From Cohnella caldifontis (GTDB lineage: Bacteria; Bacillota; Bacilli; Paenibacillales; Paenibacillaceae), in NCBI RefSeq assembly GCF_029360585.1, contig NZ_JAQZSJ010000003.1:248001-312000 (forward strand): 64,000 nucleotides of DNA. Direction: 5' to 3'. The translations under genes were made by a program, and so were the position numbers. Below, one piece after another: positions 25,592 through 34,107 of the stretch (the first letter of the stretch is position 1; every line of letters starts with the position of its first letter). The notes below the pieces were generated by a model. It searched no databases. It saw only the letters and a list, made by a program, of their open reading frames with translations, and was not told the origin of the DNA.

Positions 25592-27449
25592 ACCGAACGC
25601 CGCGCCGTCGGAACTGCCGCCCCCGAGGGCGGGAGGTTTCGGTCCGGGCGCCGGCCATCCCGGGCGGCGGGGGGCGGTCGTCAAGCCGAAGAACTGGAAG
25701 GACACGCTTCGGCGGCTTTGGTCTCTTTTCGGCAAGGAGAAGGCCCTGCTGGCGTTCATCTTCTTCATGGTCATCGTCGATTCGGTCATCACGTTAGCCG
25801 GTCCGTACCTCATCGGCCGGTCGATCGATTCGATGGCGGGGGGCGCCGGGCAGGTCGATTTCGCCCTGCTGGGCATCGCGCTGGCGACGCTCATCGCGGC
25901 TTACGCGACCGACGGCGCGCTCACTTTCGCGCAGGGCTGGCTGATGGCCGGAGTCTCGCAGCGCATCGTCATGAACCTGAGGCGCGCCCTGTTCGCCAAA
26001 GTCCAGAAGCTGCCGCTGCGCTTCTTCGACAGCCGTTCGCAGGGCGATTTGATGAGCCGCCTCACGAACGATATCGACAACGTCAATACCACCGTCGCGC
26101 AGGCTGTCGTCCAGATCATGACCGGCTCGATATCGATCCTCGGTTCGCTGGCCATGATGCTTTACTTGAGTCCGCTGCTGACGCTGGCCGCTCTGATTAC
26201 CGTGCCGGCGGTCTTTCTGCTCACCCGGACGATCGCGCGGAAGACGGGTCCGCTGTTCAAGGAACAGCAGGCGCGGCTCGGCGCCCTGAACGCGCACGTG
26301 GAAGAAACGATTTCCGGCATCCATATCGTCAAGGCGTTCAACCGCGAAGAAAAGGTCATCCAGGAGTTCGAGACGATCAACGAGGAGCTCTGTCAGGTCG
26401 GCACCCAGGCGCAGATCCGCTCGGGCTTCCTGATGCCGATCATGAACGTGATCGGCAACGTAGGCTTCGCCGCGATCGCGATCACCGGGGCATGGCTTTC
26501 CGTGCATGGCTACATCACCGTGGGCGTCATCGCGAGCTTCCTGAGCTACTCCAGGCAATTCGTCCGGCCGCTGAACGACTTGGCCAACACGTTCAACCTG
26601 CTGCAGTCCGGCGTCGCGGGCGCGGAGCGGGTGTTCGAGGTGCTCGACGAGGAGGAGGAACCGGCCGACGAACCGAAAGCCGCCGTGCTGACAAATCCGG
26701 CCGGCCACGTAGAGTTCGACCGGGTGTCGTTCGGCTACCTGGCGGACGTGCCGATTCTGCGCGACATCAGCTTCGAATCCCCGGCGGGGACCAGCACGGC
26801 GCTGGTCGGTCCGACCGGCGCGGGCAAGACGACGATCGTGAACCTGCTCACGAGGTTCTACGACGTTACGGGCGGTTCCATCCGGATCGACGGCCGGGAT
26901 CTCCGCGATTACACGCTGGACAGCCTGCGCCGCAGCTTCGGCATCGTGCTGCAGGACACGTATCTGTTCTCCGGCACGATCGCGGAAAATATCCGGTACG
27001 GCAAACCCGAGGCCTCCGACGAGGAGGTCCGGACCGCCGCCGTCATGGCGAACGCGGATCCTTTTATCCGGAGGCTTCCGCAGGGTTACGGTACTCTGCT
27101 GTCGGAGAACGGAGGCAATCTCAGCCAAGGGCAGCGCCAGCTCCTCGCCATCGCGCGGGTATTCCTGGCGAAGCCGTCCATCCTGATCCTGGACGAAGCG
27201 ACGAGCAGCATCGATACCCGTACGGAGCTCCAGATCCAGGACGCGCTGCTGCAGGTCATGAAGGGCCGGACGTCCTTCATCATCGCCCACCGGCTCAACA
27301 CGATCCGGGAAGCCGACCGCATCATGGTCATCGACCACGGGCAGATCGTCGAGCAGGGCGGCCACGAGGAGTTGATGGCCCGGCAAGGCGTGTATTACCG
27401 GATGTTCATGAATCAGTTCGGGCAACTGGAAGCGGCCGCGGGTCATTGA
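25572..27449 (+). CDS. ABC multidrug exporter half-transporter, catalytic-site subunit (BmrD-like)
   Basis: This 625-residue partner has an extra N-terminal tail (1-45, Pro/Gly-rich) before six membrane helices. Its ATPase has Walker A GPTGAGKTT, Walker B 'LILDEATSSID' with the catalytic Glu, and 'IIAHRL' with the switch His, but a changed signature 'LSQGQRQ'. The altered signature faces the partner's degenerate Walker A/B, so one of the two composite sites is inactive, as in known asymmetric exporters. The gene's stop overlaps the stop of the convergent MFS gene by seven bases. Confidence 0.92.
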   Translation: MSRQAPKPNAAPSELPPPRAGGFGPGAGHPGRRGAVVKPKNWKDTLRRLWSLFGKEKALLAFIFFMVIVDSVITLAGPYLIGRSIDSMAGGAGQVDFALLGIALATLIAAYATDGALTFAQGWLMAGVSQRIVMNLRRALFAKVQKLPLRFFDSRSQGDLMSRLTNDIDNVNTTVAQAVVQIMTGSISILGSLAMMLYLSPLLTLAALITVPAVFLLTRTIARKTGPLFKEQQARLGALNAHVEETISGIHIVKAFNREEKVIQEFETINEELCQVGTQAQIRSGFLMPIMNVIGNVGFAAIAITGAWLSVHGYITVGVIASFLSYSRQFVRPLNDLANTFNLLQSGVAGAERVFEVLDEEEEPADEPKAAVLTNPAGHVEFDRVSFGYLADVPILRDISFESPAGTSTALVGPTGAGKTTIVNLLTRFYDVTGGSIRIDGRDLRDYTLDSLRRSFGIVLQDTYLFSGTIAENIRYGKPEASDEEVRTAAVMANADPFIRRLPQGYGTLLSENGGNLSQGQRQLLAIARVFLAKPSILILDEATSSIDTRTELQIQDALLQVMKGRTSFIIAHRLNTIREADRIMVIDHGQIVEQGGHEELMARQGVYYRMFMNQFGQLEAAAGH

Positions 27450-28933
27450 TCCGCGGCTTCGGCAAGCTCCCGGCCTGCCCCCGCCCGGTTCTCCGGAGGC
27501 TGGCTGCGGAAAAACCAGACGACGGCAAAAGCCAGAACGACGAAGGCGAGGATGTAAAAGAAGATCCCGGAAACGCTTTCCGCGATGACCGTCCGGATCG
27601 CATTTCGAACCGTGTCCGATGCGGAGCCGACATGTCGGAATTGGAGCAGCGCATTTAAGTTTTGGATTTCCAATCCTTGATTTCGCAGTTCCTCCGTCCC
27701 CTTAAGAGCGGAACGGTTAAACACGGAAGCGAAGAACGAAATTCCGATGCTCTGCGCCATATAGTTCAAAAAAGTCAGCGTCGCCATCGCCGAGCCGAGC
27801 TGACTCGGTTTCGCTTCGGACTGAATGGCCACCATGACGGCGGTCGTGGTGAGTCCCATTCCCGAACCGACCAGCACCATGGCCGCAACGATCCACTCCG
27901 TAACGGGGACGCTCCCGAGCGCCGCCAGCATAACGACCCCGGCCGTGATCAGGACCATGCCGGACAGGCAAACGAATCTGCTCCCTTTCTTGCCGAGCCA
28001 GACGCCGCACAAGTAAGCGCCGACCGACCACATGACGGACATCGGAGCCAGCGTCAGACCGGCATCGGTCGCGTTGCTGCCCGCGCCCCCTTGCATCCAC
28101 ATCGGAATGTACACGTTCATCCCGATATACAGCGTGCTGAGCAAAAATGTCGCCAAAAAGCCCAGCGACAAAGCCCGGTTGGAAAACAGGCCGAGAGGAA
28201 CGAGCGCGCTTTCCGCTTTTTTGCGTTCCACGAAAAGAAATACCGCATATAAAGCGAAGGAGCAGGCCAATAAAGTTGTATTTACGCTCGTAAAATAAAG
28301 AAGCAGGCAGGTGCTGGCCGCCGTGAACAGCAGCGCTCCCGGCACGTCGATGGAGATTTTGCCGCGCTCCAGCCGTTCCAGGTAAGAGAAGTGGAACATC
28401 AAAAGGCAGACGAGTCCGATCGGGACGTTGAGGAAGAAAATCCACTGCCACGTCAGATGATCGACGAACAGGCCGCCGACATAAGGGCCGGCCAAGCCGG
28501 AGACCGCGCCGACGGCGCTGAACCCCGCTTGGATTTTCGCTCGCTCCTCCTGGGAGAAAAGCGTGCCCGTGACGGTCATGACGGACGGGAAAAGCGCCCC
28601 CGCTCCAAGCCCCTGTACGGCCCGGAACAGGATGAGCTGCAGCATCGTTTGGGAGAAGCCGGAGCATGCGGACGCAAGTACGAAGACGATCAGGCCGAAC
28701 AGATAAATCTTTTTCCTGCCGTACAAATCCAGCAGCTTGCCGAAGATGGGGGTGCTCACCACGGTCGTTAAGAGATAAGCGGAGAAGATCCAGCTCATGG
28801 ACTGCAGTCCGCCCAGATCCTTCACGATATGGGGCATTGCCGTGCTCACGATCGTGACCTCGATCGAAATCAGAAACAAAGTGGTCATCAGGGCGACGAT
28901 AATCGGTGTTTTCCTGCCGGATATGGGGGACAA
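27443..28933 (-). CDS. DHA2-family MFS multidrug transporter
   Basis: This 496-residue protein has 14 predicted membrane segments. 'LFLISIEVTIVSTAMPHIV', 'GRKKIYLFGLIVFVLAS', 'FRAVQGLGAGALFPSVM' and 'GPYVGGLFVDHLTWQWIFFLNVPIG' are standard DHA2 blocks (motifs D1, A, B, C). The start is a TTG at 28931-28933 with GGGAGGG seven bases upstream. It is the second drug-efflux system in a row, convergent with the ABC pair and divergent from another MFS gene. Substrate unknown. Confidence 0.9.
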   Translation of the reverse strand: MSPISGRKTPIIVALMTTLFLISIEVTIVSTAMPHIVKDLGGLQSMSWIFSAYLLTTVVSTPIFGKLLDLYGRKKIYLFGLIVFVLASACSGFSQTMLQLILFRAVQGLGAGALFPSVMTVTGTLFSQEERAKIQAGFSAVGAVSGLAGPYVGGLFVDHLTWQWIFFLNVPIGLVCLLMFHFSYLERLERGKISIDVPGALLFTAASTCLLLYFTSVNTTLLACSFALYAVFLFVERKKAESALVPLGLFSNRALSLGFLATFLLSTLYIGMNVYIPMWMQGGAGSNATDAGLTLAPMSVMWSVGAYLCGVWLGKKGSRFVCLSGMVLITAGVVMLAALGSVPVTEWIVAAMVLVGSGMGLTTTAVMVAIQSEAKPSQLGSAMATLTFLNYMAQSIGISFFASVFNRSALKGTEELRNQGLEIQNLNALLQFRHVGSASDTVRNAIRTVIAESVSGIFFYILAFVVLAFAVVWFFRSQPPENRAGAGRELAEAADQ

Positions 28934-29128
28934 GGCCAGACCCTCCCGAAGCTTCAGTTATGTCTTTCTATCCGTCATCATACAGGCAAGACCCGTCAGA
29001 TCCTGTCATATTCGCGAGGAGATTCCGATCCGGTTGATTCGCACGGTTCCCCCGCCTCGTTTTTGGGCAGAGTAAGACGGTGCCAAAAGAGGCATCGCAC
29101 CTACCGCCAAGCAAAGGGGACCGACCGC

Positions 29129-30370
29129 ATGCCTGAAAGCAAACGTTCCGGCGCCGGGCGGCTGGATGGGCAGACTCGCCTTCTGCTCCTGGTGAACGGA
29201 TTGTTCATTACCGCAAGTATGTTGTCCGGGATGTTCCTCGGGATTTACATATGGAAATCGACGCATAATTTCGTCGTGCTCGGCTGGTTTACGCTGATGA
29301 ACCACGTGTTCATGGCGCTGACGTTCTGGATTGCGGGTTTTTGGGCGAAAAAAGGGCGCAGCGGCACCTGCATCCGGGTCGGCATCGGCGTATCGGCGGT
29401 CTTTTACGGCATCGTGCTGCTGCTGGGGAAGCAAGCCGTCCATTACGTCTGGCTGCTCGGCATGGTGCAGGGGTTATCCGTGGGCTTGTTCTGGCTGGGC
29501 TTCAACGTCATCTACTTCGAGGTGACGAACGCCGCCAACCGCGACCGATTTAACGGCCTGGCGGGCGTGACGGGGGCGTTGGTCGGCATGGCCGCGCCCT
29601 GGTCCTCGGGGTTCCTGATCTCGCACACCTCGGGGGAAATGGGGTACCGGATCATGTTCATGACTTCGGTCGGCATTTTCCTCGCGGGGGCGCTGGTCAG
29701 TCTTCTCCTGCATAACCGTGACCCGGAAGGCCGTTACGAATGGGGGTTGCCCGTGCGGATCTGGCGCGTGCCGGACTGTCCCTGGCACCCGGTGATCGGG
29801 GCTTTGATCGCCCAGGGATTCCGGGAGACCGTGTTCGGGGTCATGGTCAGCCTGTTGGTCTACATCCAGACCGGCAGCGAAATGAAGCTGGGCAACTATT
29901 CGCTCATCACGCAGATCGTGGCGTTCGCCGCATTCTACGCCGTCGGGCGGTGGCTGAAGCCGGGCTGGCGCAAGATCGGCATGCTGCTGGGCGTAATCGC
30001 GATGACGCTGGTCATTTTGCCGTTTTTCGCGGGGGTCAACTATGTCACGCTGCTGATCTTCGGCGTGGGAACGGCGCTGTTTATCCCTTTGTTTACGATT
30101 CCGATGACTTCCTCCGTGTTCGATCTGATCGGCACGAACGAAGAAAGCGTGCGGCAGCGCGCGGAGTACGTGGTGCTGAGGGAGCTGTCGCTCAACGCGG
30201 GGCGCATCGCCGGCATGGCCGTGTTTATCGCGGTGCTCAGCGTGAGCAAGGAGCCGGCGGTCGTCAACTGGATGCTGCTCATCGTCGGCAGTTCGCCGCT
30301 GGTCAGTTGGCTGTACATGCGGAGCCGGCTGCATCCGCGCAAGAAGACGGCCGGCGCCGGCGCGGCGTGA
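29129..30370 (+). CDS. MFS transporter
   Basis: This 413-residue protein has about 12 membrane segments. 'LGIYIWKSTHNFVVLGWFTLMNHV', 'GLSVGLFWLGFNVIYFEVTN' and 'NRDRFNGLAGVTGALVGMAAPWSSGFLI' resemble the YqgE/YkuC-like group of unassigned Bacillota MFS proteins. The start at 29129 has AAGGGGACC upstream. The DHA family A-motif is present only as a degenerate 'GFWAKKGRSGTCI'. No substrate can be named. It ends just before the 52-bp palindrome array. Confidence 0.82.
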   Translation: MPESKRSGAGRLDGQTRLLLLVNGLFITASMLSGMFLGIYIWKSTHNFVVLGWFTLMNHVFMALTFWIAGFWAKKGRSGTCIRVGIGVSAVFYGIVLLLGKQAVHYVWLLGMVQGLSVGLFWLGFNVIYFEVTNAANRDRFNGLAGVTGALVGMAAPWSSGFLISHTSGEMGYRIMFMTSVGIFLAGALVSLLLHNRDPEGRYEWGLPVRIWRVPDCPWHPVIGALIAQGFRETVFGVMVSLLVYIQTGSEMKLGNYSLITQIVAFAAFYAVGRWLKPGWRKIGMLLGVIAMTLVILPFFAGVNYVTLLIFGVGTALFIPLFTIPMTSSVFDLIGTNEESVRQRAEYVVLRELSLNAGRIAGMAVFIAVLSVSKEPAVVNWMLLIVGSSPLVSWLYMRSRLHPRKKTAGAGAA

Positions 30371-30374
30371 AAAG

Positions 30375-30555
30375 GTTAAGTCGGTCATACCGACTTAACT
30401 CTGCCCGGCACGGGCCGGACGAACCCGTTAAGTCGGTCACGCCGACTTAACCCTGCCCGCCGCCAGCCGAACGAACCCGTTAAGTCGGTCACACCGACCT
30501 AAGGCTACCCGCCGCCCGCTGTACGAACCCGATAAGTCGGTCATACCGACTTAAC
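30375..30555. repeat. 52-bp-period palindrome array, 4 units
   Basis: The palindrome TTAAGTCGGT-N3-ACCGACTTAA (with flanking G and C) starts at 30375, 30427, 30479 and 30531, exactly 52 bases apart. Linkers are GC-rich and share 'CTGCCCG...CGAACCC'. The third copy has one mismatch and the fourth begins GATAA. It lies between a + strand MFS gene and a - strand small gene. A 13-unit array with the same palindrome and period but different linkers is at 42168-42817. Confidence 0.93.
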
Positions 30556-30566
30556 CTCCGTCCAGC

Positions 30567-30695
30567 CTATTTCATCGTACCCTTGCGTTTGTTCGGAAGC
30601 TTGCCGCCTACGTTGCCTCTCGCGTGATTGTAGTTGCGTTCGGCTTTCTCCTGGTTTTCCTTCAGCTTTTGCACGAACTCCTCGGTGCTGTCCAC
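30567..30695 (-). CDS. conserved-looking 42-residue small protein
   Basis: A GTG at 30693-30695 with GGAGGGA nine bases upstream opens a 42-codon frame: acidic/Lys-rich helix 'STEEFVQKLKENQEKAERN' followed by a basic tail 'GGKLPNKRKGTMK'. The amphipathic Glu/Lys pattern, strong ribosome site and codon choice argue it is real. It resembles the small basic proteins of spore formers in size and composition, but I do not recognise the family. It begins 12 bases past the palindrome array. Confidence 0.6.
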   Translation of the reverse strand: MDSTEEFVQKLKENQEKAERNYNHARGNVGGKLPNKRKGTMK

Positions 30696-30783
30696 GATTC
30701 GGTTCCCTCCTTTTCCGCGTTCTCCGACTACTATGCCCATCGGCATCCGATCCCAACAGCTCCCTTCCGGTGCGGAGGTGCAT

Positions 30784-30849
30784 GAACTTCCAGCAGTTGG
30801 CGCCTGTTTCTTCCTTGAACTTCCCGCGGTTGGCGCCTGTTTCTTCCGG
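30784..30849. repeat. 33-bp tandem duplication
   Basis: GAACTTCC(A/C)GC(A/G)GTTGGCG followed by CCTGTTTCTTCC occurs at 30784 and again at 30817, 33 bases apart, with three mismatches. It is upstream of the HNH gene, in the likely promoter region. Confidence 0.7.
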
Positions 30850-30892
30850 AACCCCGTGTTATACTGGCAGTGTGAGATTGGGGTGATGGATC

Positions 30893-31735
30893 ATGCCGGA
30901 CGAAGGAAAGACGGCATTGAAAATATGCTCGGTTTGCGGAGAGAGCAAACCGCTTGGGGAATATCCCCGGCGGTCGGGGCGCAGGGCCGGCCGGGACTCC
31001 AGGCGGGGGACGTGCAAAAGCTGCGTCAAACGAAGGGGCGCCTCCGCATCCGCGGCGGATCGCATTCTCGATCCAGCCGCGGTTCCCGCGATGCGGCGCG
31101 GACCCCGCCAAGCAGCAACATTGGCCAAGATCCCTTCGCCTCAGGGCGCTGTGACCGAAGCCGGTCGACGGAACTTCCGAGAAGGTACGGCCGAATCGGA
31201 GCCCGTGCCAAACGCTGCCGGAACCAAACCGCAGCGCGGCGGTCCCCGCAAAGCGAAGCAAGCCCTGCACCCGCACCCGAAACAAACGCCGGATGTCCGC
31301 CGCCGACGGGTGCCGGAGTCGGCCGGCCATGCCGTTCCCGACCCGACGGACGTGACCGCGCTGATCCCTACGAGGCAAGGCTTCATCCGCATGCGGGGGC
31401 GAACCGACAAGGGGCGGCGCTGGTTCCAGGAAATCGACCTGGAGCTCGCCCAGACGCTCGTACGGGAGCGGGCGGCGGTCGTCGTCAACCGCCATACGAT
31501 CCGCCGGCTGTTCACCAACAAGGATTTTCGGCGGTACATCTTGACCCGGGACAAGCACGTTTGCCACTTTTGCGGGCAATACGGGGACACGATCGACCAT
31601 CTGCTGCCGCGGGCCAAGGGCGGCCACACGACGCCCGACAACTGCGTGTGCGCCTGCCAGGCCTGCAACCAATCGAAAGCCGACCGCGATCTCGAGGAAT
31701 TCGTGGGAACGGGAGCCGCGGGCGGACGACGCTAA
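30893..31735 (+). CDS. HNH endonuclease domain protein with N-terminal zinc ribbon
   Basis: This 280-residue protein begins with a CxxC...CxxC unit ('ICSVCGESKPLGEYPR' and 'GTCKSC', residues 11-45), has a long basic low-complexity middle rich in Arg and Pro (46-150), and ends with an HNH nuclease: 'HVCHFCGQYGDTIDHLLPRAKGG' and 'NCVCACQACNQSKADRD', where the DH pair is catalytic and the CxxC pairs bind structural zinc. A conserved block before it ('VNRHTIRRLFTNKDFRRYILTRDKH') is typical of stand-alone HNH proteins of Bacillota. The start at 30893 has only a weak ribosome site. Role unknown: DNA repair, defence or mobile remnant are all possible. Confidence 0.8.
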   Translation: MPDEGKTALKICSVCGESKPLGEYPRRSGRRAGRDSRRGTCKSCVKRRGASASAADRILDPAAVPAMRRGPRQAATLAKIPSPQGAVTEAGRRNFREGTAESEPVPNAAGTKPQRGGPRKAKQALHPHPKQTPDVRRRRVPESAGHAVPDPTDVTALIPTRQGFIRMRGRTDKGRRWFQEIDLELAQTLVRERAAVVVNRHTIRRLFTNKDFRRYILTRDKHVCHFCGQYGDTIDHLLPRAKGGHTTPDNCVCACQACNQSKADRDLEEFVGTGAAGGRR

Positions 31736-31812
31736 ACCGGCAGGATCAGGGGATCGGACATGCCGGGAGCATGTTAGGGCCAAAGGTGTGGGATTTCCTC
31801 GAATCGGGCATA

Positions 31813-31841
31813 TTGACATCACCGACTTTTTTCCGGATAAG
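31813..31841 (+). promoter_or_regulatory. Promoter of the CBO0543 gene pair
   Basis: TTGACA (31813-31818) and GATAAG (31836-31841) are 17 bases apart, 15 bases before the ATG at 31856. Confidence 0.5.
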
Positions 31842-31855
31842 AGGGAATCTTCCAT

Positions 31856-32350
31856 ATGCAATTGGTCATTATGAGCGCCGTCGCTTTCCTGACTACATTC
31901 GCGTATTTCGCAACCGAACGGCGGCTTCATCACTTCGAGATTCTCGCGGCTTGGCTGACCGCGATCATCATCAATTCTCCCGCCTACTCCTTCTTTGCCG
32001 TTAACCATCATTGGGTTTCGGTCCCCCGGATCGGCGAAATTGCCGCGGCCCGTTTGATTTATACGCAATGGCTGTTTCCGCTGTACGTTACGTGGACGGT
32101 GGGCCGAATGACGGCTTTGCGCCGCCCGCTGGCGAAGCTGGCTTTTTTCCTGGCGGCCGACGCGGCCATGATCGGACTCGGCTGGGGTTTGCATCTATCG
32201 GGCATCGTCCAGTTCAAGCCCGCCGCCTGGCCGTATTACGCGATACTGAAAACGATCGTGCTGTTGTCGTCCGCGGGGGCGGCGCTGGGAATCCGTTATC
32301 TCATGCGGAAGGACGGGATCCCGGATGCTGCGTTCCATAGGCCCGAATGA
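31856..32350 (+). CDS. CBO0543-type integral membrane protein, first of a pair
   Basis: This 164-residue protein has about five membrane segments. 'YFATERRLHHFEILAAWLTAIIINSPAYSF' and 'WTVGRMTALRRPL' fit the loosely conserved CBO0543 membrane family of spore-forming Bacillota, whose function is unknown. GAGGGA lies 10 bases upstream of the start. The next gene encodes a second protein of the same type and overlaps by 26 bases, so the pair is expressed together and may form a heteromer. Confidence 0.65.
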   Translation: MQLVIMSAVAFLTTFAYFATERRLHHFEILAAWLTAIIINSPAYSFFAVNHHWVSVPRIGEIAAARLIYTQWLFPLYVTWTVGRMTALRRPLAKLAFFLAADAAMIGLGWGLHLSGIVQFKPAAWPYYAILKTIVLLSSAGAALGIRYLMRKDGIPDAAFHRPE

Positions 32351-32828
32351 TTGGTTTAACGTCATCGTGCTCGTCATCGAGTACGTCCTATTCTTCTTTC
32401 TGCCTCCGAGAATTCCGAAAAGCGTGGCCGCGCTGGTCATGCTGATCGGACTTGCCCTCCCGCTGGTCTGGGACCATTCCCTCGGCACGCCGCCGATCGA
32501 CTTGTACGATACGAATGTTTACCCTGAGCTGACGTTTGCGGACGTGCTTACTTGGGCCATGTATCCGCCCCTCGCTTATTTCTTCGCGTACCTCTACGAC
32601 AAGCTGCGGATTCGGGGACTCGCCATCCCGGCCTACCTTCTGGTTTGGGCGGTTGCCGGCACCGCATTCGAAGCGGCTGCCGCTTCCTTCGGCGTTTTCG
32701 ACTACAAAGGGTGGTCGCTCCGGTATTCTTTTCTGGTTTATCTTGCGGTCCTGTCCGTAACGGCTTACCTGTTCGTTCGGCTGATGGCGTCGTTTCATCG
32801 GGCCCGTAAGGCGAGTTTCCGACCTTGA
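32325..32828 (+). CDS. CBO0543-type integral membrane protein, second of a pair
   Basis: This 167-residue protein has four or five membrane segments. 'PNDWFNVIVLVIEYVLFFFLPPRIPKS', 'DHSLGTPPIDLYDTN' and 'FGVFDYKGWSLRYSFLVYL' match the conserved pattern of CBO0543 proteins (short acidic loop 'DLYD' and 'Y.GW...YS'). It overlaps the preceding gene out of frame. No enzymatic residue is evident. Confidence 0.7.
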   Translation: MLRSIGPNDWFNVIVLVIEYVLFFFLPPRIPKSVAALVMLIGLALPLVWDHSLGTPPIDLYDTNVYPELTFADVLTWAMYPPLAYFFAYLYDKLRIRGLAIPAYLLVWAVAGTAFEAAAASFGVFDYKGWSLRYSFLVYLAVLSVTAYLFVRLMASFHRARKASFRP

Positions 32829-32850
32829 TCGTATACCGCCGGGGGGATCC

Positions 32851-32880
32851 CCGAATGCACGGGGCTCCTCTCATCTTTAT
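32851..32880 (+). terminator. Weak hairpin after the CBO0543 pair
   Basis: CCCCG-AATGCA-CGGGG within 32853-32870 is followed by CTCCTCTCATCTTT. The T run is broken, so termination may be partial. Confidence 0.35.
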
Positions 32881-32989
32881 GAAAATCCGTTCAGATGTTT
32901 GGCAGGATTTACTCTCCATGTAAGCGAATTCCTTCGGATAGAGGAATGACATCCGGGACCGTCACCTGCAGACCAAGGAGGGAATTCCG

Positions 32990-34090
32990 TTGGCCAAACG
33001 CATGGTACTGCTCGTCGGCACGAACAAAGGGGTATTCCTGTATACCTCGGACGCCGAGCGCAAGGAATGGAGCTTGAAAGGCCCGTATTTGCCGGGATGG
33101 GAAGCGTACAGCGTGCTCGGGGACAGCCGGCACGGGAACCGGATTTTCGCCGGTACGTCGCACGCCGCCTACGGGGCGACGATCCGGGTGTCCGAAGACT
33201 TCGGCGAAACCTGGACGCAGATCGAGCAAGGACCGTCCTATTCGCCGGAATCGGGCTTCCGCTTGAACCGGATCTGGCAGTTGGCGCAGGGTCACCCTTC
33301 CGAACCGGACACGCTGTTCGCGGGCGCGGAGGAGGCCGGGCTGTTCGTCACCCGCGACCGAGGGGCGACGTGGCGCGAGTTGGACGGCTTGACGAAGCAC
33401 CCGACGCGGCCGGGCTGGTATCCGGGCGCCGGCGGCATGTGCCTGCACACGATCCTGATCGACCTGCGGAATCCGAAGCGCATGTGGGTGGCGATGTCCG
33501 CGGTCGGCGTATTCCGCACCGAGGACGGCGGCGAGACGTGGACGCCCCGCAACCAGGGCCTGGCCCGCGTACCGACCGGTCAGCCGCAGGAGGAAGTCGG
33601 CTACTGCGTGCACAAAATGGTGCTGGACCCGTTCGATCCCGATACGCTGTACATGCAGGAGCACGGAGGCGTGTTCAAGTCGACGGACGGCGGAGACTCC
33701 TGGTTCACGATCGAGGACGGGGTGACGCTGCGGGAAAACGACGCGCCGTTCGGTTTTCCGATCTCCGTCGCTCCGAACGGAGACCTGTTCCTCGTTCCGC
33801 TGGAAAGCAGCGAGCAGCGGGCGGTGGCGGAAGGCAAGCTGCTCGTTTACGGCATGCATCGGGGAGAGAGCCGCTGGTCGCCGATCGGGGACGTCATGCC
33901 GGACGAGCCGCGTCACGTCAGCGTGCTGAGGGACGCCATGACCGTGGACGCGTTCGATCCGTACGGCCTGTATTTCGGGACTACGTCCGGGGAGGTCTAC
34001 GCTTCGCTCGACCGCGGCCGGAACTGGAACCGCCTCCCGGGGCAGCTGTCCCGCATTTTGTGCGTGAAGCCTTGGCTGGTGGAGGATTGA
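32990..34090 (+). CDS. BNR/Asp-box beta-propeller protein (sortilin/Ycf48-like)
   Basis: This 366-residue protein starts at TTG with AAGGAGGGA upstream. It begins 'MVLLVGTNKGVFLYTSD' and shows five Asp-box-like turns: 'SEDFGETW', 'TRDRGATW', 'TEDGGETW', 'STDGGDSW' and 'SLDRGRNW'. No signal peptide is present, so unlike most sialidase-like proteins it should be cytoplasmic. Catalytic residues of sialidases are not recognisable. It is followed 17 bases on by a MoaD/ThiS-like gene and then an E1-like gene. I know this propeller-MoaD linkage as a recurring but uncharacterised one; it hints that the propeller is a partner or target of the ubiquitin-fold protein (inference). Confidence 0.82.
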   Translation: MAKRMVLLVGTNKGVFLYTSDAERKEWSLKGPYLPGWEAYSVLGDSRHGNRIFAGTSHAAYGATIRVSEDFGETWTQIEQGPSYSPESGFRLNRIWQLAQGHPSEPDTLFAGAEEAGLFVTRDRGATWRELDGLTKHPTRPGWYPGAGGMCLHTILIDLRNPKRMWVAMSAVGVFRTEDGGETWTPRNQGLARVPTGQPQEEVGYCVHKMVLDPFDPDTLYMQEHGGVFKSTDGGDSWFTIEDGVTLRENDAPFGFPISVAPNGDLFLVPLESSEQRAVAEGKLLVYGMHRGESRWSPIGDVMPDEPRHVSVLRDAMTVDAFDPYGLYFGTTSGEVYASLDRGRNWNRLPGQLSRILCVKPWLVED

Positions 34091-34107
34091 AGGAGGACGG
34101 AGGCGCG

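Noticed and set aside
23428..25797. 789-codon frame overlapping the ABC gene in another phase
   Set aside because: It is an out-of-frame reading of the winged-helix and ABC genes and is Arg-rich without a domain.
30731..32194. 487-codon minus-strand frame opposite the HNH and CBO0543 genes
   Set aside because: No ribosome site or domain; the opposite strand encodes recognisable HNH and membrane proteins.
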